NCBI GenBank assembly: GCA_025210485.1 | Contig: JAOARN010000046.1 | Location: forward strand, 1-64,000 | Source: Marinifilaceae bacterium | GTDB lineage: Bacteria; Bacteroidota; Bacteroidia; Bacteroidales; Marinifilaceae | Direction of reading: 5' to 3' | Length of the DNA: 64,000 nucleotides | Shown: piece after piece, positions 35,539-43,582 of the stretch | Layout: the number at the start of each line of letters is the position of its first letter | Numbering within the stretch: position 1 is the stretch's first letter | Position numbers and translations under genes: made by a program | Notes under the pieces: generated by a model | Seen by the model: the letters and a program-made list of their open reading frames with translations, nothing else | Databases searched by the model: none | What the model was told of the DNA's origin: nothing

Positions 35539-37164
35539 TTATTCATGACAGAGATAATCTTCTAATAATTTATAAATTGTTTCTGGTTCTATTGGTTTTA
35601 TAAGGAATTCTTTTACTCCCTTTTTTAAACAGATATCATCTTCTTTATTTATTAAATATGCTGTCTGTACTACAATTGGAGTGTTTGGTCTTATCTTTTT
35701 AATTAAGTCAATTGCTTCTAATCCATCCATTTTGGGCATTCTAATATCCATTAATATTAAATCTGGATTTTCACTTGTGACAATATCAATTGCTTCAAGA
35801 CCATTCTGAGCCCATAGAACTTTAGTCTCTGTCATTTCTATAATCGAGTATAAGTAATCATAATTAGACTTAACATCTTCGACTATTAATATGGATTTGT
35901 TTTCAAATTCGTTTATGTTCTGTGATTGAATATCTATCTTTGGTTCTGGAGTACAGTTGATAAAGTTGATTTGATCAGTAGGTAGCGTTTTATTAGAATA
36001 GCTAAAATAAAATACAGATCCGTAATCTGGTTCCGAGTCTAGCCAAATTTTACCATTTTGCTGTTCTATTATTAATTTTGATTCGAATAAGCCTAAGCCC
36101 ATTCCGTTAAACTCTCTATTTGTTGTAGAGTTGTTTTGGGTAAATGCGTCAAAAATAAATTCTTGTGATTTTGTTTCTATCCCAATTCCAGAATCCTTAA
36201 CATAAAATACTTGTTCGTTGTTTATTTCCATACAGCCTATCTCAACACAGCCAGATTGGGTGAATTTCAAAGCATTTTCTATTAGGTTAGAAAATATAGT
36301 ATTAAAACCTTTATAGTCGGCGTATACAGATTCTTGTTTACTGGTAATATTGTGCCTAAAGTCTATTTGTTTTCTGATAAAATCAGCATAGTATTTATTG
36401 TAAAGCTCTATTATAGGATCTTTTATATTGAATCTAATATTGTTAAATTCTTTATTATCAAATATCAGCTGGCTTGAATTTATTATTTTGTCAAATATGT
36501 TAAGTAAATTTTCTGAATTGGTTCTTATTTTATTTGCAAATCTTTCGGACTGTCTTTTACTAGTTTTTATATCTTGAATAAGCTTTGCAAAATTAATTAT
36601 AGAGTTTAAGGGGGTTTTGAGTTCGTGGTTTATATTATTAAGAATATTTGATTTATCTAACTTCTGATTGCATGATTTCAAATGATATTCTTTTATTATA
36701 TTCTTGTCTATTTTACTATTAGTAATTTTGTTTTCGGATGATTTTTTATAATTGTTTAATGTACATAAAAAATGTTTGCATTCACCTATTAAATTGATAT
36801 ATAGACTTTCTGTTGTTTTAACTAGTCGAATAAAAATAAAATAGTTTTTGTCTCCAAAATAAAATAGATTGTCGAACTCGAATTTTAACTTTATTAAGTT
36901 TAATACATTATCGTTTACTTTACATGCATAAAAATGATTATTCGAATATTTCTTATCATTTATGATAAGTTTGTGGTTTAATTCTAAGTTCCCGCAAATC
37001 TTGTTTGTCGTTTTTTTCGAATAAATACCAAAACTTTTTATAACAGAAGTATTTGCAAGTCTTTCAGCAAATGCATGTAGATATTCTTCAGGCGATTTAA
37101 AGTTTTCTCTTTCGACACATAGATTTATGTATTCTAGATTATCTGTTGTTGTGTGCATTGACAT
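35539..37164 (-). CDS. Hybrid sensor histidine kinase with receiver
   Basis: A 541-residue cytosolic protein. Residues 1-160 form a PAS/GAF-like sensory region without membrane helices. The DHp helix has an intact H180 (NINHELKTPLNS). The ATPase domain has N-box FSNLIENALKF, G1 DSGIGIE and G2 GMGLGL. The receiver (about 423-541) has E429/D430, phospho-acceptor D473 (LILMDIRMPKMDG) and K523 (LIKPIEP). All catalytic residues look functional, in contrast to the pseudokinase at 12300-13469. No dedicated output regulator is adjacent. The signal is unknown. Confidence 0.88.
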   Translation of the reverse strand: MSMHTTTDNLEYINLCVERENFKSPEEYLHAFAERLANTSVIKSFGIYSKKTTNKICGNLELNHKLIINDKKYSNNHFYACKVNDNVLNLIKLKFEFDNLFYFGDKNYFIFIRLVKTTESLYINLIGECKHFLCTLNNYKKSSENKITNSKIDKNIIKEYHLKSCNQKLDKSNILNNINHELKTPLNSIINFAKLIQDIKTSKRQSERFANKIRTNSENLLNIFDKIINSSQLIFDNKEFNNIRFNIKDPIIELYNKYYADFIRKQIDFRHNITSKQESVYADYKGFNTIFSNLIENALKFTQSGCVEIGCMEINNEQVFYVKDSGIGIETKSQEFIFDAFTQNNSTTNREFNGMGLGLFESKLIIEQQNGKIWLDSEPDYGSVFYFSYSNKTLPTDQINFINCTPEPKIDIQSQNINEFENKSILIVEDVKSNYDYLYSIIEMTETKVLWAQNGLEAIDIVTSENPDLILMDIRMPKMDGLEAIDLIKKIRPNTPIVVQTAYLINKEDDICLKKGVKEFLIKPIEPETIYKLLEDYLCHE

Positions 37165-37285
37165 TCGGAATGTAAAATACTAAAAGATGTATTTTATGAT
37201 AAGTAAAATAGTAGTGTGTAGTATCATAATATAATTAAGACATAAACTAATTTTTCTTGGTTTATGTTTAATCTAATATTTGAAA

Positions 37286-37314
37286 AAATCTCTGCAAATT
37301 TATTGCAGAGATTT
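37286..37314 (-). terminator. Rho-independent terminator of the adenylate kinase gene
   Basis: Perfect 12-bp stem (37286-37297 with 37303-37314) with a 5-nt loop. On the minus strand it is followed by a T-run, 12 bp after the stop of the adenylate kinase gene. Confidence 0.88.
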
Positions 37315-37326
37315 TGTGAAGATATA

Positions 37327-38496
37327 TTATCTAATTTTTTTGAATGCTTTACTTACTGCTTCTGTAAGTCTTTTTTCAACTTCGTCTGGAGTACCAACAC
37401 CGTTTACAGTTTCAATTTTATTTTGTTTTTGGTAGTAGTCACTTACCATTTTGCTCTTGTTTTCGTGTTGTTCAAGTCGGTGAATTATAACCTCTGTCTC
37501 GGTATCATAAGGTCTTTTGTCTTCTGTTTTGCTTCTAGCTGTTAATCTTTTGATTGATTCCAAGGTTGTTACATCAAGATTAATAGCAGTTGTTACTGAC
37601 ATATCAAGTTTTCGTAATAGCCCATCAAGTATATATGCTTGAACTATTGTGCGTGGAAAACCTTTAAAAATAAAGCCGTTAGAGTTAGGATGCTCTTTTA
37701 TTTCCTTCTCGATGAGTTTTATAGCTATCTCATCAGGTACAATATCTCCTTTTTCGATATATTTTTGAGCACTTTTCCCCATAGGAGTGCCTTTTTTTAT
37801 TTCCTGTCTCATTAGATGACCAGTTGAAATATATGCTAAGTTGTGAGCTTTAGCAAGTTTTCTTCCTTGAGTACCTTTTCCAGATCCAGGTGTTCCTAGT
37901 AATACAAGATTTAACCAGGATTTTTCCAAGGTAAGATCGATTACGGTGCTCAATCTGTTAAAAATATCATCTATACTGCCTAATCCATTGACTTGATGAT
38001 AAATCTCTTTTTCTTGGTAGAAATTTGCAACTGGTGCTGTCTTTGTTTCGTATTCCTTAAGTCTTACATTGATCACATCTATAGTGTCATCAGCTCTGTT
38101 TTCTTTCTTTGCTCTATCAAGTAATCTTTCTCTAAGTTGATCATTAGGAACGTCAAGGCTCAACATACAGTGAAGTCGAGTATTTAACTTTAATAAAACA
38201 CCCTCTAGTATGTATGCTTGGACAGTTGTTCTTGGGAAGCCGTCAAATAAAAATCCATTAACTTGAGTATTTGATTTTATTCTTTCTTCAATGATTTGAA
38301 CAATGATTTCATCAGATACTAAACCTCCTTTTTTTATAATATCCTTTGCCTGAAGCCCTAGATCTGAGCCAGATGCTATTTCTTGTCTTAAAATGTCTCC
38401 TGTGGAAATATAAGCGAGATTATATTTTTCAATTAGCATTTTGGATTGAGTTCCTTTACCTGCTCCAGGAGGGCCAAAAAGTGCAATATTTAACAT
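37327..38496 (-). CDS. adk: Tandem (two-domain) adenylate kinase
   Basis: A 389-residue fusion of two adenylate kinase domains (ATP + AMP to 2 ADP). Domain 1 (1-185) has the P-loop GPPGAGKGTQ, STGD34, D85-G-F-P-R and a lid with NRADD. Domain 2 (195-389) has the P-loop GTPGSGKGTQ, but STGD becomes STGH227, DGFPR becomes K278-G-F-P-R and the lid arginine segment is KRPYD. The aspartate of DGFPR helps bind magnesium in known enzymes, so domain 2 is probably altered or inactive, perhaps regulatory. Normal bacterial enzymes are about 190-215 residues. No other copy is visible here. Confidence 0.88.
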   Translation of the reverse strand: MLNIALFGPPGAGKGTQSKMLIEKYNLAYISTGDILRQEIASGSDLGLQAKDIIKKGGLVSDEIIVQIIEERIKSNTQVNGFLFDGFPRTTVQAYILEGVLLKLNTRLHCMLSLDVPNDQLRERLLDRAKKENRADDTIDVINVRLKEYETKTAPVANFYQEKEIYHQVNGLGSIDDIFNRLSTVIDLTLEKSWLNLVLLGTPGSGKGTQGRKLAKAHNLAYISTGHLMRQEIKKGTPMGKSAQKYIEKGDIVPDEIAIKLIEKEIKEHPNSNGFIFKGFPRTIVQAYILDGLLRKLDMSVTTAINLDVTTLESIKRLTARSKTEDKRPYDTETEVIIHRLEQHENKSKMVSDYYQKQNKIETVNGVGTPDEVEKRLTEAVSKAFKKIR

Positions 38497-38969
38497 TTTT
38501 GAATATATTTTTCTTAACGACAGCCTTGTGAATTATTATGTTTAGGGTATTGACTTAAAAATTCAATGAACCAGAATGATATGACTATCGTATTATGTTA
38601 TTACTTATTTTATTCTTCAAATGTAAGATTTTTATTTTAAGAACTGCAATTAATCCTTCTCAAAAGATTTCCTCTTTAATTGGTTTTGTTTTTATATTGT
38701 TTTGCTCATTTTTGTTTATGTTATATAAAACTTTTCTGTTTTTGTTAATGTGCTATGCGTTTGGAATTCGAATTTTCAAAGTGTTTAATTGTTCGGAAGT
38801 AGCTGATTAAAAATTTGAATCGCAGGCTTTTGCTTTATTTTCATGTGGTCTGTCTCTTTTAGTCTAGTTTTGTGTCTTGTTGTTAATATTAAATTAGGGA
38901 AGCTATAGTGTTTATAATTTAATAAAATATAAATATATTTGAGAATACAATATTTATATATGTTAAGTT
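38497..38969. other. 473-bp intergenic region, no supported gene
   Basis: Divergent spacer between adk and the WYL regulator. A 71-codon hydrophobic frame at 38595-38810 has no family features, and its residues are what AT-rich DNA encodes by chance. No RNA or repeat was seen. Confidence 0.4.
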
Positions 38970-39878
38970 ATGAATACACGTCAAACTATTTCTAAAATAA
39001 TTGAATTGATATTATGTCTTAGTTCTGATTGCAGATGTACAAAGTTAAGTCTGATGGAAGATTTGTCTATTTCGGAGTCTACTTTTAAGAGATATGTTAA
39101 GGATATTGAGAATCTCGGTTTTAAAGTTGTTCGAGATGGTAAGTATTATCATATAGATAAGGATTGTTCTTGCTTTAAGATGATAATTGAATGCATTCTT
39201 CCAGGAGAAAAGCAAATTGATCTATTTAACAGCAATTTTAATGAACTAAGTAGTCAGCAAAAGTCTGAAATTGTTGAACATATAGAGTATCATAGTTATT
39301 ACAGACATTTGATTAGTCAATATATTCAAAAGAGGACAATTGATAATATAGGTAAGCTGACGGAGGCAATTAATCAAAAAAAATCAGTCAAGATAATAAA
39401 TTATCATTCTTCTAATTCTAATAATATTAGAAATAGGATAGTTGAAGCATTTCAAATAACCGAAGATTACGGTTTTGTTTTTTGTTATGATCACGAGAGC
39501 CATAAGAATAAAGTTTTCAAAATTGCTAGAATTGAAGATATTGAGATATTAGATGATTGGCGATATGATTATAATCATACAGCTCAGTTTATGGATGTTT
39601 TTTCAATGACAGGGGATAGTTTAACTGAATGTAAGTTGAAGCTAAATTTAATGTCAAAGAATTTGCTCTGTGAGAGATTTCCATCTGCAGAAAAGCACAT
39701 AAAAAAACAGGATGATAATGTTTATATGGCTGAGTTCTCTTATTCGAGAATAGAAGGTATATCAAATTTTATTATGAGTGTTTTGGATTCAGTGGAAATA
39801 ATATATCCTTCTTCTCTACAGGATAGTATTAATGAAAAAATAAATTCATATTTGCATTCACATTCATTTACTTCTTAG
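38970..39878 (+). CDS. HTH-WYL transcriptional regulator
   Basis: A 302-residue regulator: an N-terminal winged helix (about 5-60; LSLMEDLSISESTFKRYVKD) and a WYL-type sensor domain (about 125-215), where KSVKIINYHSSNSNN begins the ligand-binding beta-barrel, followed by a C-terminal WCX-like domain to residue 295. WYL domains bind nucleic acids or nucleotides and several regulate CRISPR-Cas or phage-defence loci. The I-B operon starts 2.7 kb downstream, but three genes intervene. Single-gene unit. Confidence 0.82.
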   Translation: MNTRQTISKIIELILCLSSDCRCTKLSLMEDLSISESTFKRYVKDIENLGFKVVRDGKYYHIDKDCSCFKMIIECILPGEKQIDLFNSNFNELSSQQKSEIVEHIEYHSYYRHLISQYIQKRTIDNIGKLTEAINQKKSVKIINYHSSNSNNIRNRIVEAFQITEDYGFVFCYDHESHKNKVFKIARIEDIEILDDWRYDYNHTAQFMDVFSMTGDSLTECKLKLNLMSKNLLCERFPSAEKHIKKQDDNVYMAEFSYSRIEGISNFIMSVLDSVEIIYPSSLQDSINEKINSYLHSHSFTS

Positions 39879-39972
39879 CTTATATATGGATTTTTTATAA
39901 AATTTAATCTGTATGTAATCGCATATTTAGTTAAATTAGATACTCGTCTAGTTTAACTAAATATAATTGTAT

Positions 39973-40455
39973 ATGAAATTTTTTTCACACTCTGGGATTC
40001 ATAGCCTTGTGCTTGAGCAAAAAATCAATATTGGTATTGATCAGTGTTGGGAGTTTTTTTCAAATCCTCAAAATCTTTCCAAGATAACCCCTCAAAAAAT
40101 GGGTTTTAAAATAAGCTCAGAAAAAGAACTTGAAACATATGCTGGTCAGATAATTACATATGAGATTCAGATTTTGCCTTTCCTGAAAACAAATTGGGTG
40201 ACTGAGATTACTCATCTGAAAGAAAAGGAATATTTTGTTGATGAACAAAGAATTGGACCATACAAGATGTGGCATCATGAGCATATATTTAAAAGAATAG
40301 ATGAAGAATCATGTTTGGTTATCGATAAATTATCATATAAGCTTCCATTCGGATTTTTTGGGAATTTAGCTCATTTTATTTTTGTGAAATCTATGCTACG
40401 AAAAATATTTAGTTATAGAGCAGATGTTTTGATTGAATTGTTTGAGAAAAATTAA
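39973..40455 (+). CDS. SRPBCC (START-like) ligand-binding protein
   Basis: A 160-residue cytosolic protein with the helix-grip pattern of the COG4276-type SRPBCC family: an N-terminal strand VLEQKINIGIDQCWEFFSNP, then NLSKITPQKMGF, a central W-V-T-EI strand, GPYKMWHHEHIFK and a C-terminal long helix. Members bind hydrophobic ligands; function is unknown. The ATG at 39973 is preferred to TTG 39967. Gap of 95 bp from the WYL gene; a possible regulator-target pair. Confidence 0.75.
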   Translation: MKFFSHSGIHSLVLEQKINIGIDQCWEFFSNPQNLSKITPQKMGFKISSEKELETYAGQIITYEIQILPFLKTNWVTEITHLKEKEYFVDEQRIGPYKMWHHEHIFKRIDEESCLVIDKLSYKLPFGFFGNLAHFIFVKSMLRKIFSYRADVLIELFEKN

Positions 40456-40673
40456 AATGCTATGCTGTTTTTAACTTCTTTTTTTTGTCTTTTATCAAAT
40501 TCTTGTCTTTTTAATTTATGTAAATAGTTTGCTGTAAATAACAGTATGATAAGGCTTTGTGTTTTGTTGTTTGTGCTTTGTGTATCATTTTTTTTTAGCT
40601 CAATTCTCAGCTGTCTATATATTTGTATTGTTTAAACGATAAAACAATATTCGACTATCAAGTTATAAGTGTT

Positions 40674-41108
40674 ATGAAAAATGGATATAATTCAGGCAGC
40701 CAAATAATTTTTGAGAATGAAAATTTATACACAGCTAATCTTTCTTATAATCAAGATGTGGAATTTGTAGTTAATTATGAAGAGGAGGAAGATTCTGTAT
40801 CTGAGGTAATCAATACTTATAGTTTATCTTTGTCAGTTAAAACAAATTCTATATCAGATGAAGAAGCATATAAAGCAGAAAATTTAGAGTCTAGCAAGAA
40901 TAGAGAAAATCGCATACGGGTAAAGTTTGAGGATATGGACGAAAATTTTGATCCTGTCGAAGATTGCGCTTGTTTTTTGCATGAGTCTGTTCAGAAAGAA
41001 CAATGCTTAAGTTTCTCAGCGGACAAATCAGATGATTTTGCAGAGTTTAAACCAATACAAAAATCATATGGTTTTTTACAAAGGAAATTAGCAAGTTTAT
41101 TTGATTAA
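40674..41108 (+). CDS. Small acidic protein, paralogue A of an unknown family
   Basis: A 144-residue acidic soluble protein with no known family. It begins MKNGYNSGSQIIFENENLY, has FDPVEDCACFL in the last third and ends KSYGFLQRKLASLFD. The same blocks recur in the gene at 41548. The start at ATG 40674 is fixed by alignment with the paralogue; a TTG 51 bp upstream lies in a longer frame. TATATTTG at 40618-40625 could be its -7 box. The middle is divergent between the copies. It lies between the WYL/SRPBCC genes and the CRISPR-Cas operon, with no proven link to either. Confidence 0.7.
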   Translation: MKNGYNSGSQIIFENENLYTANLSYNQDVEFVVNYEEEEDSVSEVINTYSLSLSVKTNSISDEEAYKAENLESSKNRENRIRVKFEDMDENFDPVEDCACFLHESVQKEQCLSFSADKSDDFAEFKPIQKSYGFLQRKLASLFD

Positions 41109-41547
41109 TTATACACATAATATTATTACATGAGATGATTATTTTGTTCTTGTATAATTATGTTTTTTTAATACTGTTAATATTCGACTGTTTGTCAATT
41201 CTTTTTTTGTCCCAAAATTGTATCTTGTATAGTTTGATAATAACAGGTTTGTTTTCTAGATAATGATTATTTTCATATATGTTAACTGTTAGAATATGTG
41301 AATGTTGGTTGTGTCGTTTGTTTGTGAATGAAATAAAAATGATAAACTTTCCAAAATATTTTGATCATTTGAATCTTTTTGTAAATAATAAAAAGCTTGA
41401 TTTAGCGTTATTTTATTAGTATTTGAGATTTATAATTTGCATAAATTCTGTTAGATTGCTTTTTTGCTAATTTTATTAACATATAATTTTCAAATTATTA
41501 CAATCTAAAATGACAGAATAATATTCACATCTTAAGCTATAAATATT
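41109..41547. other. 439-bp intergenic region between the paralogues
   Basis: AT-rich, no gene. The last 30 bp (ending in the ATG at 41548) resemble the 30 bp before paralogue A (both contain AATATTC, a TATAAgT or TATAAaT block and TTATG), so the duplicated unit included the upstream leader. Confidence 0.45.
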
Positions 41548-41982
41548 ATGACAAAAGGATATAATTCAGGTAGTCAAATTATTTTCGAAAACGAAAATTT
41601 ATATTCCACCAATATTTCTATTAATCAAGATATTGAGTTTACAGTAAGTTATGGCAGAGAGGATGATGTTGTTTCTGAGGCGGTAAATAATTATAGTTTG
41701 GCTTTGTCCGTAAAAACTAATTCAATATTCACGGAAAAATCAGGTTTGCATAATGCAGGGGAGAGGCAGGAGTTGTCTGAGGCTCGTCAACCTGTTAAAT
41801 TTGTTGATGAAGCCGAAATATTTGACCCAGTAGAAGATTGCGCATGTCTGTTGGTCGATGATTTGCATAAAAAGCAATCAGTTGATCTTCCAATATCAGA
41901 TTCTCTAGTTGTAAGAGAAATTGAACCTTCCAAAAAATCATATGGGTTTTTTCAAAAAAAGTTAGCTGCCTTGTTTGATTAG
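41548..41982 (+). CDS. Small acidic protein, paralogue B of an unknown family
   Basis: A 144-residue protein clearly homologous to paralogue A: GYNSGSQIIFENENLY near the N-terminus, SLALSVKTNSI, FDPVEDCACLL, and the C-terminal KSYGFFQKKLAALFD. The paired cysteines (DCAC) and the two conserved ends suggest a folded or partner-binding function, but nothing is known. The intervening 30-40 residues are variable. The two genes are direct tandem duplicates 440 bp apart. No membrane segment or signal peptide is present. Confidence 0.7.
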   Translation: MTKGYNSGSQIIFENENLYSTNISINQDIEFTVSYGREDDVVSEAVNNYSLALSVKTNSIFTEKSGLHNAGERQELSEARQPVKFVDEAEIFDPVEDCACLLVDDLHKKQSVDLPISDSLVVREIEPSKKSYGFFQKKLAALFD

Positions 41983-42602
41983 TATGTATGTAATATTATA
42001 ATAAATTGAATTATTCGTAACACCGCCTAGGTGGTTGTACTTCCTATAGATTTTTTTACTATTTTCCTTCCTTTTTTTGTATTCAAAGCCATGAATTAAT
42101 CTTTATAGTTTTATAGTATAATCAAGATTAGTCTCCAATCTTTTATGATTTATTTTTCAGTAGTTTTTTACTAAGTTATGGTTCGAGTGTGGAATCTACT
42201 CGTTAAAGAAAAACTAATTGTGAGTATGTTTTTGGCTTTAATTTCATTGCTGATAATTTTAATCTTAAGTTTTTTTCTTACTAGGTCTTAGTTTGACCCG
42301 AAGCCCCTCTTATATTTGTTTTGTGACAGCAACACTAATACTCACTCAGATAAAGTATAAATACTATATAAAATTAGAGTAAATCCAAAAGGAGATTTTT
42401 TTGAATATCTAAATCCAGTCAATACTTTTTTATAAAGCTGTGGGTTTAATATATTATGTTGATTTTATGTGGGTGGATATAAATGTTAAAATAATAATAA
42501 TGTTAAATAATATTATCCTTTATTGGTATGTATTTTGTATGTTTATGCTCTATTTATATAAACATATTAATATGAATGTATCAAATATTATAATTCAATA
42601 TT
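41983..42602. other. 620-bp region upstream of the cas operon
   Basis: No gene could be supported; a 63-codon hydrophobic frame at 42440-42631 overlaps the cas6 start and looks fortuitous. A 14-nt palindrome with one G-U pair, ACCGCCTAGGTGGT at 42022-42035, stands out as a GC-rich island 40 bp after paralogue B and may be a terminator-like or protein-binding site. The cas promoter should lie near its right end. Confidence 0.45.
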
Positions 42603-43379
42603 ATGAAAATAAAACTAAAATTAGAACTTGACTCAAAGCACCGAAATATTTTGCCTTTGAGCAATAGGTATGAAACCAGTGCTTGGATTTACAAAACTCT
42701 TAATAGAAGCGATACGCAATTTTCTGCATGGTTACATGACCATGGCTACCGAACCAAAGATGGTAAAGCCAATTTTAAGCTATTTAGCTTTTCAGATTTT
42801 GGAGTGCCAAGAAAAAAAAATGTTGGAGACAGAATGATCGTGCAATCCAACTATCTGTTTTTGGAAGTCTCTTTTTATATCAATGCAGATGGAGCAAAGT
42901 TTATAATGGGCTTATTCAAGGAACGAAATGGTGAAATAGGCGATCAATTAAACACTATTAAATTTAAAGTTGCTGAAGTAAGCAATGAGCCGAGCCCAGA
43001 AATTACACAAAAGATGCAGTATAGATCAAAATCTCCTATTGTGATTTCTAGACCAGTAATGCAAGCCGAAAGATTACGAAAAAAATATATTGCACCACAG
43101 GAAGCAGATTATAAAGAGAGGTTTATCGCAAATTTGATTCGGAAAGCTGACACCCAATCCATTGAAGTAAATAAGGAGCAAATAGATTTGAATCTTTCTG
43201 AAAAACAGTTTAGTAGTCTGATAACTATAGCCAAAGGAACTCAAAAAGAAACTAAGGTAAAAGGCTTTAAATATTATTTTGACCTGACGGCTCCTAAAGA
43301 AATTCATGAACTAATACTGTCCTCTTCTGTTGGAGAGTTGGGCTCGCAGGGCTTTGGATTTGTGGAGGTTGTTGATTAG
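42603..43379 (+). CDS. cas6: Cas6 CRISPR RNA endoribonuclease
   Basis: Cuts the CRISPR precursor RNA within each repeat to make crRNAs. The 258 residues form a double RAMP/ferredoxin fold. Candidate catalytic histidines are H45 and H47 in SAWLHDHGYR, and the glycine-rich C-terminal loop reads SSVGELGSQGFGFVEV, the Cas6 signature. First gene of the type I-B locus. It is separated by 203 bp from the next gene, so the rest may have its own promoter. Confidence 0.9.
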   Translation: MKIKLKLELDSKHRNILPLSNRYETSAWIYKTLNRSDTQFSAWLHDHGYRTKDGKANFKLFSFSDFGVPRKKNVGDRMIVQSNYLFLEVSFYINADGAKFIMGLFKERNGEIGDQLNTIKFKVAEVSNEPSPEITQKMQYRSKSPIVISRPVMQAERLRKKYIAPQEADYKERFIANLIRKADTQSIEVNKEQIDLNLSEKQFSSLITIAKGTQKETKVKGFKYYFDLTAPKEIHELILSSSVGELGSQGFGFVEVVD

Positions 43380-43387
43380 GTTTTTCA

Positions 43388-43414
43388 TTTGAAGTTTGTA
43401 GATAAATACGTTTG
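43388..43414 (+). promoter_or_regulatory. Candidate internal promoter after cas6
   Basis: TTTG at 43388-43391 and TACGTTTG at 43407-43414, with a 15-nt spacer, shorter than the usual 17-23. It sits right after the cas6 stop and before the 470-residue gene. Confidence 0.35.
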
Positions 43415-43582
43415 GAGAATTAAAAGCTTGTATTGGTGAAATGTGAGTTGATAATACAAAAGAAAATAGGATTGTATTATAAATTTCATTGAAGTAGTAT
43501 TTGATGTTTTTATATCTCCCTAAAAGAAAGGTAATTGTATTGGGATTATGTCAATAAATAAGTAGTATAAATATTAGGAATT

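Noticed and set aside
37264-37545. 93-residue plus-strand frame across the adk terminator
   Set aside because: Antisense to the second adenylate kinase domain and includes the terminator hairpin.
38595-38810. 71-residue hydrophobic plus-strand frame between adk and the WYL gene
   Set aside because: Phe/Leu/Cys-rich composition typical of AT-rich DNA, no conserved motif, and no clear membrane-protein family.
42022-42035. GC-rich palindrome as a mobile-element end
   Set aside because: No partner repeat, target duplication or transposase nearby; kept only as an unexplained palindrome in the intergenic entry.
42440-42631. 63-residue hydrophobic frame running into cas6
   Set aside because: Overlaps the cas6 start in another frame and has only low-complexity hydrophobic residues.
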